A stretch of DNA of 38,772 bases, taken from positions 1-38,772 of the forward strand of contig NZ_ASXG01000123.1 in NCBI RefSeq assembly GCF_000411975.1. Reading direction: 5' to 3'. Numbering within the stretch: the stretch's first letter is position 1; every line of letters starts with the position of its first letter. A program made the translations under genes and the position numbers. The stretch comes from Amycolatopsis orientalis DSM 43388. Lineage in GTDB: Bacteria > Actinomycetota > Actinomycetes > Mycobacteriales > Pseudonocardiaceae. The notes below the pieces were generated by a model. It saw only the letters and a list, made by a program, of their open reading frames with translations, was not told the DNA's origin and searched no databases. Of this stretch, positions 1 to 8,583 are shown one piece after another.

Positions 1-50
1 CCGTACCAGGCCAACCACACCACAGTCACCCCTGCCGCTTGACAAAAGCA

Positions 51-857
51 TTAGACAGCCACCAGCCGTCGGTAGAAGCCGCGGTGCGCGATCGTCCAGC
101 CGATCGCCACCAGCGCCGCCAGATACGCGAGGTGCCCGAGCACCGGGAGCAGCTCGCGCCCGCCGAGCGTGGCGGCGCGGGAGAGCTCGGTGCCGTGCCA
201 CAGCGGGGAAATCCAGGCGAGCCAGCGCAGGTACAGGGGCAGCTGGGCGATCGGGAAGAACGTGCCGGAGAACAGGGTCATCGGGATGACGACGAAGCGG
301 AAGATCAACCCGAACCGCTGTCCCTCGTCGAAGGTCCACGCGGCCAGCGCGGCCATCAGCGATCCGCAGGCGAGCCCGGTGAGGACGCCGACCAGGATCA
401 CCAGCAGCGCCCCCGCGTTGGCCCAGGCGCCGAACAGCAACGCGATGAGCGCGTAGACCGCGCCGGAAAGGGCGAGCCGCAGAATCGTCCAGATCTGGTG
501 GCCGCCGAGGACCTGGCCCGGGGACACCGGGGTCGCGGTGACCGCCAGGTAGTCCTTCTGCCATTTGAATCCGCTGAGCACCGGATAGCTCGATTCGCTG
601 ACGCCCTGCTGCGCCGCGCCGGCCACGAGCAGCGCCGGGGCGACGTACATCAGGTAGGACACGCCGCCGGTCGCCGCACCGGGCCGGACCTGCGAGCCGA
701 AGCCGAGCCCCATCGCGGCGAGGAACAGCACCGGTTGCAGGCCGGTGGAGTAGAGCGTGCTGAGCCAGTGCCTGCGGTACCAGGTCCAGTAGCCCTCGAC
801 GCGCAGCCAGGCGCCGTGGAACCGGCCGACCACGCGGCCGGTGGCGGGAGCGGTCAT
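51..857 (-). CDS. ABC-2 type transporter permease (NodJ/DrrB-like)
   Basis: Predicted membrane subunit (268 aa) of an ABC-2 exporter; in this family a permease dimer with two ATPases moves lipid-like or drug substrates outward. The protein shows about six hydrophobic segments after an N-terminal amphipathic stretch. The block around GTFFPIAQLP followed by ISPLWHGTEL is typical of ABC2_membrane/NodJ-type permeases. The ATG at 857-855 shares one base with the TGA stop of the ATPase gene upstream (TGATG), so the two are translationally coupled and form one transporter. The stop is TAA at 53-51. The family assignment is firm; the substrate cannot be read from the sequence, and antibiotic, lipid or oligosaccharide export are all possible. 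Confidence 0.9.
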   Translation of the reverse strand: MTAPATGRVVGRFHGAWLRVEGYWTWYRRHWLSTLYSTGLQPVLFLAAMGLGFGSQVRPGAATGGVSYLMYVAPALLVAGAAQQGVSESSYPVLSGFKWQKDYLAVTATPVSPGQVLGGHQIWTILRLALSGAVYALIALLFGAWANAGALLVILVGVLTGLACGSLMAALAAWTFDEGQRFGLIFRFVVIPMTLFSGTFFPIAQLPLYLRWLAWISPLWHGTELSRAATLGGRELLPVLGHLAYLAALVAIGWTIAHRGFYRRLVAV

Positions 858-1798
858 CAGTCCACCAACGTCCGGCCGGTGAGGCGGAGGAAGACGTCCT
901 CCAGGGAACTGCGCCGGACCAGGCTCGACAGCGGGCGCAGGCCGCGTTCGTGGGCGCGCTCGAGGGTGGCCTCGCCGGTCATCGTGTAGAGCAGCACCCG
1001 GTCCGGGAGGACTTCGACGCGCTCGGCCAGCCCGTCGAGCCGGTCGGCCGCGCCCTGCTGCTCCCCCGGCGCGAACCGCAGCTCGACGACTTCCCGGGTG
1101 GAATGCCGCGCGATCAGCTCGGCGGGCGAGCCCTCCGCGGCGATCCGGCCGCCGTCCATGACGACCAAGCGGTCGCAGAGCTGTTCTGCTTCGTCCATGT
1201 AATGCGTGGTGACGATCAGCGTGGTGCCGCGCGCTTTGAGCCGGAAAAGCCGGTCCCACAACAGATGCCTGGCCTGCGGATCGAGCCCGGTGGTCGGTTC
1301 GTCGAGCAACAGCAGCTCCGGGTCGTTCACCAGCGAGCGGGCGATGGTGAGCCGCCGTTTCATGCCGCCGGACAGGGAGTCGACCGGTTTCTCGGCGCGG
1401 TCGGACAGCTGCGCGAACTCCATCAGCTCGACGGCCTTCTTCCGCACGTGCGCGCGGGAGAGGCCGAAATAGCGGCCGTAGACGTGGAGGTTCTGCCGGA
1501 CGGTCAGCTCCACGTCGAGGTTGTCCTCCTGCGGCACCACGCCCAGGCGCGCGCGGATCCGCGGCCCGTCGACGTCCGGGTCCATGCCGAGGACGCGCAG
1601 ATCGCCGTCGGTGCGCGGCGACACGCACGCGATCATCCGCATCGTCGACGACTTCCCGGCGCCGTTGGGCCCGAGGAAGCCGAACGCCTCCCCTCGCCGC
1701 ACCTCGACGTCGACGCCGCGGACTGCCTCGAATTCTCCGAACCGTTTGACCAGCGCCTTCGCTTGCACGAGCGCTGGTTCCGATGCCGACTCTCCCAC
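857..1798 (-). CDS. ABC transporter ATP-binding protein (NodI/DrrA-like)
   Basis: Cytoplasmic ATPase (313 aa) that powers the permease encoded immediately downstream. Visible motifs: Walker A GPNGAGKS (residues 43-50), Q-loop VVPQED (about 87-92), signature LSGGM (142-146), Walker B LLLLDEP (162-168) and the switch histidine in TTHYMDEAEQL (about 198). A C-terminal extension of about 90 residues is typical of DrrA-type ATPases. I chose GTG at 1798 because the ABC fold begins just after it and longer in-frame versions carry unconserved sequence. No Shine-Dalgarno is seen; a TACTGT hexamer lies 8 bases upstream (minus strand, 1812-1807), suggesting a leaderless message. Confidence 0.92.
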   Translation of the reverse strand: MGESASEPALVQAKALVKRFGEFEAVRGVDVEVRRGEAFGFLGPNGAGKSSTMRMIACVSPRTDGDLRVLGMDPDVDGPRIRARLGVVPQEDNLDVELTVRQNLHVYGRYFGLSRAHVRKKAVELMEFAQLSDRAEKPVDSLSGGMKRRLTIARSLVNDPELLLLDEPTTGLDPQARHLLWDRLFRLKARGTTLIVTTHYMDEAEQLCDRLVVMDGGRIAAEGSPAELIARHSTREVVELRFAPGEQQGAADRLDGLAERVEVLPDRVLLYTMTGEATLERAHERGLRPLSSLVRRSSLEDVFLRLTGRTLVD

Positions 1799-1806
1799 GA
1801 GAAACG

Positions 1807-1812
1807 ACAGTA
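1807..1812 (-). promoter_or_regulatory. Putative -10 box for the ABC transporter operon (leaderless start)
   Basis: TACTGT on the minus strand fits TANNNT and ends 8 bases before the GTG start at 1798; there is no ribosome-binding site between them. No convincing -35 is seen. Confidence 0.35.
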
Positions 1813-1932
1813 GAGGGAGGGACCGACAATTCTCGACCCGTTTCCCCGGCGCGGGTACGGCATCCGGGTGGATCTCCCGCGAAAAGGCGGGACGGCCCGA
1901 AGACCGCCCCGCCCTCGCCGCGAAAACCCGGC

Positions 1933-4900
1933 TCAGCGCACCGTCACCGGCACCGAACGGGTCACCCCGTTCACCGTCACCGAGATCTCCGCCGTTCCCG
2001 GGCTCAGGCCCCGCACCGTTCCAGTGGCCGGGTCCAGCGAAACCACGTCCCATGGCGCGGGCGGCCAGCTGCCGATGTGCACGCCGCGGCCGCCCCAAGC
2101 GGCGCTTACCGGGTATGCCACCGGAATCGATCGGCCTTCCTGCGTCACCGCGGCGGTCACCGTTCCGGTCCCGCCCCGCGAAAGGGTGCCCGGGCCGGTC
2201 ACAGTGAGCGCGTCGACGTTGGGGCGCGTCTCGAATCGCACTGGCTGGCCTCGGTCCGAAGGGTCGACCTGAACGAGGGTCCAGCCGACGAAACCGCCGT
2301 CACCGGGGGCCGCGGCCGGGGTTTTGCCTGAGTTGCCGTTCACCAGGTACGGCACGCCGTCGGTACGCGAAAGGCCGAACACTCCCGCGTGCGAAGCCAG
2401 CGACGCCGCCGGCTTGCCGGACTTTTCCTCGAAACCAGTCAGCCACATCTGCAGCAGCGCGGCCTCCTTCCGGTCGCCCAGCTGCGAATTGCCGGTCGGG
2501 CTCGGGTCCTTCACCGGGTGATGCATCGCGACGACCACGCCCCGCACCGAACGGTCCTGCGCGGCGTTGTCGAGCGCTTCGCGCAGCATGCGGACCTGGT
2601 CGAACCCGCCTGCCCGCAGCGAACCGCGCGACGAGTCCATCAGGATCAGCCGCAGGCCGTGCACGTCGACCACCCGGTGCGTTTCCCCGAACGCGTCCTG
2701 GAAGTTCTTCAGACCGTTGCCGCCCTCGGCTTCGTGGTTGCCGGGGACGTAGTACCAGGGAACGCGGCCGTCCAGCTCTTCGGTGATGATCTTCCGGGCC
2801 AGGACGAAGTCCGGCGCGGTGCCGCGGTCCACGAAGTCGCCGTTGATCAGGACGAGATCCGGTTTCGCCGCGACCGCCTCGCGCAGTGCCCGGCGTGCTT
2901 GGGCGACGAGCGGACCGTCCGGGGCGTCGGCGGTGAACTGGGCGTCGCTGACGACGGCGATCTTCAGGCCGCCCTTGCCGAGCGTGCCGTTGGTGACGAG
3001 CGCCGGGTCCGGAACGGCCGGATCCTGCGGCACCGCGGTGGTCGGCGCGACCTCGAAGGTGAGGTCGTTGAACACCAGTTTGCCCTCATACTGCTTGTCC
3101 GCCACGGTTTCCACGGCGTAGAACCGGGTGAGCCGCTGTCCGTCCGGCAATCCGGCGGGCACCGCGGCCGTCACGTATCGCCAACCGGTCCAGTCGACGT
3201 TTCGGGCAAGGTCCACAATGGACGCGGTGTTGGCGCCGTCGCGGAGTTCCGCGCGGATCCAGGCCCCCTTGCCGTCGCCGTTGATCCACATGCCGATCTT
3301 CTGCGTGCCGGCCGGAACGGGGAGCGGGTCGGCCGCGTTGACATACGCGGCGCGGGTCGCGGTGGTGCCGGTGAGCCGGTAGTCGAGCGCCAGGCCCTTG
3401 CCGCCGTTGCGTCCGTCCGCCGACGACAGCGCGGCGCCGACGACCGCCGGGTACACAGTGGCGGACCAGCCTTCCGGGCCAGCCAGTGGAGCCGCTACGC
3501 GCGCCTCGGTGCCCACCGAAGCCGCCAGGTGCACAGTCTTCCCGCCTGCGTGCACGGTGATCGCAGTAGCCCCGGACGTGGTCTTCGCGGTCACCGCGAA
3601 ACCCTTGCCGGAGGGCTCGATCTTCACCACCGCGGGGTCGTATTCGAGCTTCACGTCCGACGGTTCGATCCAGGTGCCGTAACCGTCCGCGTCGTAGCCG
3701 TAGACCTGGAACTCACCGCGCGCGTCGGCACCGGACAGCACGACCTGCTTGGTGCTCGCGCCCAGCCGGACCGGCTTGCCCAGCACGGTCAGCTTCGTGC
3801 GGCCGCTCACGGAGTTCTGGTGCGCGGTCACCGTCACGTCGGCGCGCGCGTCCGGGTGCAGAAAGTCGGGCTGCGCGGTGAAAACGTTCTTCGTGACCGT
3901 GCCGCGGAACGCGTTCGACGTGGTCCAGAACGGCCGGGACGCCACCGCGGCACCGGTCTCGTCGTGGCCGTTCGGCACGAGCGCGCGGCTCAGGCCGGAC
4001 AGCACGCGGGTCGAGTTTTCGCCCTCCTGCGCGGGGGCGGGCGCGAAGCCGGTCAGCCGTCCGCTGCCGGGGACGGTCGCGACACCGATGCCGTTGGGCA
4101 CCAAGCGTTCCCCGCCGTCCGAAGGCGAGTTGCGCACCGACGGCGCGGCTTCTCCTTCGCCACGCGCGAGCAGCGTCGAAGAGCCGCCGCCGTCAAGGTT
4201 GATCGCGTCGTCGGCACCGAGCCGCTTCAGCTGCCGGGCCATTTCCAGTTCGGTCATCCCGCGGCTGTCGGCCTGGCGACCGTCGACCGTGACCAGCCAC
4301 ATCCGCTTGCCGTCCGCGGAAAATCCGACGCCGGTGCGCGGGGCGAGGGTGACGTCGTCGAGTTGCTGGAACTGCCCGTCCTTCAGCAACGTCTTGTTCC
4401 CGCCGACCGCGACCGCGATCTTTCCCGCGTCGGTCCGCGGTGCGTACGAAACGCCTACGCGGTCACCGACGTGCAGCGCCGACAACGCATCCGCGCCAGC
4501 TTCACGGCCAAGCAGCAGCGTGCTGCCGGCCGCAATCGGCCCGTCCGCGGGTGCCGGACGCACCTGCGTCACCACACCGTCGCGGATCTCGACTTCGACC
4601 ACCCGCTGCGCACCAGCGACCGACGTCGCGCGCGCCGAAGCACCCCAGAGCGGCGTGTAGACGCCCAGCGCGTCTTTCGCGAGCACCGGGCTGTTGAAGT
4701 TCGTGGCCGGGACAGCGCGGCCGTCCGGCAGGGTGACCGACGCTTCGAGGAAGATGTCGGCGAGCTTCGCGCGACCCTGGTCGGTGATCGCCGCGGTGGT
4801 GTTGTGCCCGGACGCGGGCGCGTTGTGCAGTTCGCCGTTGTCGATGCCGACGCCGAGCGGCGCGCCGGAGGCGTTGATGTCGAAGAAGTCGCCGTTGACG

Positions 4901-5298
4901 CCCGCGACCGCACCGGCGCGAGCGACCTGCTGAGACAGCGGGGTGCGCGCGGAAACGGTGCCCGGGCTGAGGTAAGTCGGCTTCAGGACCTTGCTGGTGA
5001 GGTCGACGCTCAGCGCGTCGCCGCGGATCCAGCCCTTCGGGTCGAAGCGGTCGAACTGGGTGAGATTCAGGCCGGGCGCCACCGCGTTGGTGGCGCTGCT
5101 GGTCTCGAGGCCGTCGTCGGCGGCGGGCGCCGCGGCGACGACCGGGGCCTCCCGGGACGAGGAGAAGGCGGAAGCGCTCTCGACCGGCGGCGGACCGAGC
5201 GGCGCGGACAGCGGGCCGGCCTGCGCCGGCGTGGCCAGCGGCAGCGCCAGCAGGGCGCTGAGCAGCACGGATCTTGATCTTTTCACCAGATACCCCAC
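1933..5298 (-). CDS. Secreted phosphodiester glycosidase / metallophosphoesterase fusion
   Basis: Large exported protein (1121 aa). A signal peptide (basic VKRSRS, hydrophobic LLSALLALPLA, cleavage near AQA) is followed by a NAGPA/DUF2233-type phosphodiester glycosidase domain, about residues 90-420, with NGDFF (135-139) and NLDGGGSS (367-374). A long beta-rich middle follows. A calcineurin-like phosphoesterase occupies about 775-1010, with SDAQF, NGDFVDRG, PGNHE (about 853), AMHHP and SHAGVF. The C-terminus is Ig-like (SLDPATGTVRGLSPGTAEI, BIG2-type). The two hydrolase domains suggest stepwise breakdown of an extracellular phosphodiester polymer or glycan; the substrate is inference. The start is GTG 5298; GTG 5286, with GGGG 6 bases upstream, is also possible and keeps the signal peptide. 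The gene stands alone. Confidence 0.88.
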   Translation of the reverse strand: MGYLVKRSRSVLLSALLALPLATPAQAGPLSAPLGPPPVESASAFSSSREAPVVAAAPAADDGLETSSATNAVAPGLNLTQFDRFDPKGWIRGDALSVDLTSKVLKPTYLSPGTVSARTPLSQQVARAGAVAGVNGDFFDINASGAPLGVGIDNGELHNAPASGHNTTAAITDQGRAKLADIFLEASVTLPDGRAVPATNFNSPVLAKDALGVYTPLWGASARATSVAGAQRVVEVEIRDGVVTQVRPAPADGPIAAGSTLLLGREAGADALSALHVGDRVGVSYAPRTDAGKIAVAVGGNKTLLKDGQFQQLDDVTLAPRTGVGFSADGKRMWLVTVDGRQADSRGMTELEMARQLKRLGADDAINLDGGGSSTLLARGEGEAAPSVRNSPSDGGERLVPNGIGVATVPGSGRLTGFAPAPAQEGENSTRVLSGLSRALVPNGHDETGAAVASRPFWTTSNAFRGTVTKNVFTAQPDFLHPDARADVTVTAHQNSVSGRTKLTVLGKPVRLGASTKQVVLSGADARGEFQVYGYDADGYGTWIEPSDVKLEYDPAVVKIEPSGKGFAVTAKTTSGATAITVHAGGKTVHLAASVGTEARVAAPLAGPEGWSATVYPAVVGAALSSADGRNGGKGLALDYRLTGTTATRAAYVNAADPLPVPAGTQKIGMWINGDGKGAWIRAELRDGANTASIVDLARNVDWTGWRYVTAAVPAGLPDGQRLTRFYAVETVADKQYEGKLVFNDLTFEVAPTTAVPQDPAVPDPALVTNGTLGKGGLKIAVVSDAQFTADAPDGPLVAQARRALREAVAAKPDLVLINGDFVDRGTAPDFVLARKIITEELDGRVPWYYVPGNHEAEGGNGLKNFQDAFGETHRVVDVHGLRLILMDSSRGSLRAGGFDQVRMLREALDNAAQDRSVRGVVVAMHHPVKDPSPTGNSQLGDRKEAALLQMWLTGFEEKSGKPAASLASHAGVFGLSRTDGVPYLVNGNSGKTPAAAPGDGGFVGWTLVQVDPSDRGQPVRFETRPNVDALTVTGPGTLSRGGTGTVTAAVTQEGRSIPVAYPVSAAWGGRGVHIGSWPPAPWDVVSLDPATGTVRGLSPGTAEISVTVNGVTRSVPVTVR

Positions 5299-5308
5299 GA
5301 TCGCGAAA

Positions 5309-5332
5309 ATGGCTTAGACCAGCCAAAGCCAT
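5309..5332. promoter_or_regulatory. Inverted repeat upstream of the phosphodiester glycosidase gene
   Basis: ATGGCTT (5309-5315) and AAGCCAT (5326-5332) form a 7-bp inverted repeat with a 10-base spacer, with a nested GGCT/AGCC pair inside. It sits 11-34 bases before the GTG start on the minus strand, where an operator would be expected. Regulatory function is inference. Confidence 0.3.
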
Positions 5333-5392
5333 CGGCGCGACCGCGGGAAGTCCCCTCGGTGAACGGGACCTGAATGGCGCAGGATTATCCGC

Positions 5393-6118
5393 TCAGGGAG
5401 TCATGCGCGCGGCGAGAAACTCCTTCGCGACGGCCTCGTCGCCAGCGATCTCCGGCTGGGTGTCAGTGCGGTTCCACAGCAGCACCAGCAACTCCTGCGC
5501 GGGCGCCGCGACGGTGGCCACCGCTTCGCCCTCGCCCAGCTCGGGCGGTTCGCCGGGCACGACGGTCCACGAGTGCCCGGTGTCGGTGGTGCGCAAGGTG
5601 ATCGGCGCGGCGAGCGGCACCTCGTGCTTCCAGCGCGCGACGCGCGGCAGCATCGTGCCCAGCACTTCGTGGACGCCGTCGGCGGCGATCAGCGGATCAA
5701 GCCGTGTGGTCGCGCCGCGCGCGCCGAACAGATCGACCAGATGCACGGCAGTTTCGTGCACCTGACGGCGGAACCAGAACGCCTTCGTCTTCTCCGCGGC
5801 CCCGAAAACCCAGCAGCCGTCGGCGGGATCGGCCGCGTCGAGCGCGTCCAGCAGTTCGGCGGCGCTCTCGGCGTACCAGGGCGCGAGGTCGCCGCTCGGC
5901 GAGACGTCGAATTCCTGCTTGCTCAGCTCTCCGGTGCGGACGATCCCGGCGGCCCACCGGTGCACGTTGCCCAGGTGCGTGACGAGGTCGCGCTTGGTCC
6001 AGTCGCCGCAGTACGGGACCGGATTGTCCAGGTCACCCGCCGCTTCGGCGGCGAAGGCTCCGGTGAGCGAGCGCAGGTGGGGCAGGTAATCGCGGGGCGG
6101 CAGCGGGAGAGCAGTCAC
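5393..6118 (-). CDS. Maleylpyruvate isomerase family mycothiol-dependent enzyme
   Basis: 241-aa cytoplasmic protein of the DinB-like, mycothiol-dependent metalloenzyme superfamily (TIGR03083 type). The N-terminal helical bundle shows a conserved WTKRDLVTHLGNVHRW segment (about residues 40-55) and a second block ETAVHLVDLFG (about 127-137); the His residues in both are expected metal ligands. The C-terminal part resembles the small MDMPI domain. The family uses mycothiol, the actinobacterial thiol, as cofactor for isomerase or transferase reactions; the true substrate is unknown and maleylpyruvate is only the type member. GTG start at 6118. TAACCT lies 6 bases upstream on the minus strand and there is no Shine-Dalgarno, so it may be leaderless. 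It is not in an operon with its neighbours. Confidence 0.85.
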   Translation of the reverse strand: MTALPLPPRDYLPHLRSLTGAFAAEAAGDLDNPVPYCGDWTKRDLVTHLGNVHRWAAGIVRTGELSKQEFDVSPSGDLAPWYAESAAELLDALDAADPADGCWVFGAAEKTKAFWFRRQVHETAVHLVDLFGARGATTRLDPLIAADGVHEVLGTMLPRVARWKHEVPLAAPITLRTTDTGHSWTVVPGEPPELGEGEAVATVAAPAQELLVLLWNRTDTQPEIAGDEAVAKEFLAARMTP

Positions 6119-6369
6119 CGGTGGAGGTTAACCGATCCGCGGGGGTCCGAGCACTGACGAACTTCCTCGCCCGGCGAGCCTGGCGCGGCGGCACGGGAGC
6201 GACCTGGTGGTTCGCCGAAGAGGGCGCGCATCGACCCCAAGCCCGCTGGACGAGGTGCGGCTGGTCGGTGTCGACCCGCCTGCCCCAGATGAATCCGCAC
6301 AGACCACGGCCGACACCGCCGCGCGCGAGCGAGCGGGCTTCCTCCGCGCCCGGTGGCACCCGGGAAACA
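6119..6369. other. Intergenic stretch without a supported gene
   Basis: Open frames exist here on both strands, but none has a ribosome-binding site, recognisable protein features or believable composition; long open frames are expected by chance at this GC content. The promoter of the mycothiol-dependent enzyme gene lies at its left end (AGGTTA at 6125-6130 is TAACCT on the minus strand). The ndk terminator begins at 6370. Confidence 0.6.
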
Positions 6370-6409
6370 CGAACGCCGGGCGGGAACCGAAGCCCCTGCC
6401 CGGCGTTCG
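6370..6409 (-). terminator. Rho-independent-type hairpin downstream of ndk
   Basis: CGAACGCCGGGC (6370-6381) pairs perfectly with GCCCGGCGTTCG (6398-6409): a 12-bp stem with a 16-base loop, 27 bases after the ndk stop. There is no clear U-tract, which is usual for actinobacterial hairpin terminators. Confidence 0.7.
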
Positions 6410-6436
6410 CGAGGGGTCAGTGCCGGTCCGGCCGGA

Positions 6437-6847
6437 TCACAGATCCGGGAACCACAGCTTCAGCTCGCGCTCGGCCGATTCCGGCGAGTCTGAGCCGTGC
6501 ACCAGGTTGTACTGGGTCTCCAGCGCGTAGTCGCCGCGCAGGGTGCCCGGGGTGGCCTTCTCGACCGGGTCGGTGCCGCCGGCGAGCTGGCGGAACGCGG
6601 CGATCGCGCGCGGGCCCTCGACGGCGATCGCGACGAGCGGGCCGGACGTGATGAACTCCAGCAGGTCGCCGAAGAACGGGCGCTCCTTGTGCTCCGCGTA
6701 GTGCTCCTCGGCCACGGAGCGCTCGACGGTGCGCAGTTCCAGCGCGGCCAGCTTCAGGCCCTTGCGCTCGATGCGCGAGACGACCTCGCCGACGAGGCCG
6801 CGCGCGACGCCATCGGGCTTGACGAGGACCAGCGTGCGTTCAGTCAC
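6437..6847 (-). CDS. ndk: Nucleoside diphosphate kinase
   Basis: 136-aa cytoplasmic enzyme that transfers the gamma-phosphate of ATP to nucleoside diphosphates, balancing NTP and dNTP pools. The full-length family fold is visible: TLVLVKPDGVARG at the N-terminus, the active-site block NLVHGSDS with the phosphorylated histidine at residue 117, and ALETQYN before it. Length is normal for bacterial Ndk. GTG start at 6847 with AGGAGA about 9 bases upstream. In actinobacteria ndk usually follows folC and a DUF4233 gene; here phoD, a GNAT gene and an opposite-strand VOC gene separate them. Confidence 0.97.
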   Translation of the reverse strand: MTERTLVLVKPDGVARGLVGEVVSRIERKGLKLAALELRTVERSVAEEHYAEHKERPFFGDLLEFITSGPLVAIAVEGPRAIAAFRQLAGGTDPVEKATPGTLRGDYALETQYNLVHGSDSPESAERELKLWFPDL

Positions 6848-6891
6848 GACGGTATTTCTCCTTGTGCGGATTCGTGTTAATCGGCGCTGAG

Positions 6892-6924
6892 CCTATCCGA
6901 CGCCTATCCGACGCCTATCCGGGC
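6892..6924. repeat. Short tandem repeat, 11-bp unit, nearly three copies
   Basis: CCTATCCGACG occurs at 6892-6902 and 6903-6913 and a third, partly altered copy at 6914-6924. It fills the spacer between the phoD stop and the ndk start. It looks like slippage; no function is evident. Confidence 0.7.
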
Positions 6925-6927
6925 CGG

Positions 6928-8487
6928 TCAGCGACGCTGCGGCGGCAGCGTCTTCGACCACAGCGAGGCCCCGGTCGCGTCGCGCAGGTCGACCGTCAGC
7001 TCGCCGCTCGCACCGTCCACATTCACCTCGCCGAAATGCTGGAACCCTTGCAACGGCGAGGAATTCTGCGTCTGCGGGGCGTGCACGAACACCGCTTCCG
7101 GGCCGAAGGTCGGGTCGAGTTTGTTCGGGCCGAAGGCGCCGGCGTTGAGCGGACCGGAGACGAATTCCCAGAACGGGTCGAAGTCCTGGAACGCGGCGCG
7201 CTCGGGCGAATAATGGTGCGCGGCGGTGTAGTGCACGTCGGCGGTCAGCCACACGACATTGCGCACGCGGTGGCGCGAGATCTGGTTCAGCACCCAGGCC
7301 AGTTCGGTCTCGCGGCCGCCGGGGGCGCCGGGCAGGCCGTTGGCGACCGCCTCGATGTCCTTGCCGTCCGGCACGACCAGCCCGATCGGCATGTCCGCCT
7401 GGACGATCTTCCAGGTCGCGGTGCTGCGCCGGAGCGCGTCGGCCAGCCAGCGGGCCTGCGCCTCGCCGAGGATGTGGCCGGGCTTGGTCTGATCCGAGGT
7501 GTTGGCGTCGCGGTAGGTGCGCATGTCGAGCACGAACACCTCGACCCGGCTGCCGTAGCGGAAGTTCCGGTACACCCGGCCGTCGACGGCCTGGCGGCGG
7601 TCGATCGGATGCCATTCGTGGAACGCCTGGAACGCGCGCCGGGCGAGGACGTCGGCGCGCTTTTCGGTGTATTCGGGACGGTCGTTGAGGACTTCGCCCG
7701 GGTACCAGTTGTTGACGACCTCGTGGTCGTCCCACTGGACATACGCCGGGACCTCCGCGGCGAACCGGCGGAAGTGGGCGTCGAGCCGGTTGTAGGCGTG
7801 CTGGCCGCGGTATTCGTCGAGGGTTTCGGCGACCTTCGACTTTTCCGGCGTGACGATGTTGTGCCAGGTGCCCGCGCCGCCGGGCAGCGTGACGGTTTCG
7901 GTGAGCGGGCCGTCGGCGTACACCGTGTCGCCGCTGTGCAGGAAGAGGTCCGGACGGCGGTCGGCCATCGCGGAGAAGATCGTCATGCCGCCGAGGCCCG
8001 GGTTGATGCCGTAGTTCTGCCCGACGACGTCGCCGCTCCATACGATCCGGGTGTTCGCGCGGCCGACCGGGGCGGTGGCGAACCGGCCGGCGACCGGCTC
8101 GCTCGTGCTTCGGCCGTCGAGGTCGACCGCAGTGACGCGGTAGTGGTACTCGGTGCCCGGAGCGAGCCCGGCGACGCGCACCTTGCCGGTGCCGCCGGTC
8201 TCGGGCGTGACGAACGGGCCGGGCACCTGGCGGGCGTGCCGGAACGACGGGTCGCGCGCGACCTCGACCATCAGCCGCGCCGGACGGTCGGCCCGCGACC
8301 ACACGATGCCGGAGCCGGTGGTCACGTCCCCGGACGCGACGCCGTGGGCGAGCACCGGGCGGTCGCGGCGGACGAGCGGGGCGGCCGAGGCGGCGCCGGG
8401 CAGCAGCAGCCCGCCTGCCGCAGCGAGCGCGGGGACGGCGATTCCGGCTTTGAGCACGGAGCGCCGGGAAGGGGTCGTTTCGGTCAT
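6928..8487 (-). CDS. phoD: Tat-exported alkaline phosphatase D (PhoD-like)
   Basis: 519-aa secreted phosphodiesterase/phosphomonoesterase. The N-terminus carries a twin-arginine signal (SRRSVLKAG, hydrophobic stretch, AASAAP cleavage area). A PhoD_N domain follows (HGVASGDVTTGSGIVWSR), then the PhoD metallophosphatase core: WSGDVVGQNYG, HSGDTVYAD, WDDHEVVNNW, VLDMRTYRD and TADVHYTAAHHY, supplying the expected Asp, His and Asn metal ligands. PhoD enzymes release phosphate from teichoic acids or nucleotides outside the cell and are usually phosphate-starvation induced; no PHO box was recognised here. ATG 8487 was chosen because it puts the RR motif near the N-terminus. No Shine-Dalgarno; an AT-rich TAAAAC lies 7 bases upstream. 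Confidence 0.93.
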   Translation of the reverse strand: MTETTPSRRSVLKAGIAVPALAAAGGLLLPGAASAAPLVRRDRPVLAHGVASGDVTTGSGIVWSRADRPARLMVEVARDPSFRHARQVPGPFVTPETGGTGKVRVAGLAPGTEYHYRVTAVDLDGRSTSEPVAGRFATAPVGRANTRIVWSGDVVGQNYGINPGLGGMTIFSAMADRRPDLFLHSGDTVYADGPLTETVTLPGGAGTWHNIVTPEKSKVAETLDEYRGQHAYNRLDAHFRRFAAEVPAYVQWDDHEVVNNWYPGEVLNDRPEYTEKRADVLARRAFQAFHEWHPIDRRQAVDGRVYRNFRYGSRVEVFVLDMRTYRDANTSDQTKPGHILGEAQARWLADALRRSTATWKIVQADMPIGLVVPDGKDIEAVANGLPGAPGGRETELAWVLNQISRHRVRNVVWLTADVHYTAAHHYSPERAAFQDFDPFWEFVSGPLNAGAFGPNKLDPTFGPEAVFVHAPQTQNSSPLQGFQHFGEVNVDGASGELTVDLRDATGASLWSKTLPPQRR

Positions 8488-8538
8488 GCCGGTCGTTTTA
8501 TCCGGCGACCACGGCCAGGCGGCCAACTCGGGCTGACC

Positions 8539-8561
8539 GCCGGGTGAACGGCTCACCCGGC
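8539..8561 (-). terminator. Hairpin downstream of the GNAT gene
   Basis: GCCGGGTGA (8539-8547) pairs with TCACCCGGC (8553-8561), a perfect 9-bp stem with a 5-base loop, lying 23 bases past the GNAT stop and before phoD. Probable terminator separating the two minus-strand genes. Confidence 0.55.
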
Positions 8562-8583
8562 CGAGAACGCGCACCGCCGGTCG

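Noticed and set aside
1..50. TTGACA at 41-46 as a promoter
   Set aside because: It would read into the 3' end of the permease gene on the opposite strand and has no convincing -10 or gene to serve.
2389..5277. A 962-codon open frame on the plus strand opposite the phosphodiester glycosidase gene, and similar long frames opposite valS (13725-16670), phoD and the FdhF/YdeP gene
   Set aside because: These are the usual mirror frames of high-GC genes: no ribosome site, Arg/His/Gly-rich composition and no domain, while the other strand encodes clear proteins. Only the last part of the 13725-16670 frame (16329-16670) is real.
6892..6924. Regulatory iterons before ndk
   Set aside because: Fewer than three 11-bp copies in a short spacer; slippage is a sufficient explanation and no regulator is adjacent.
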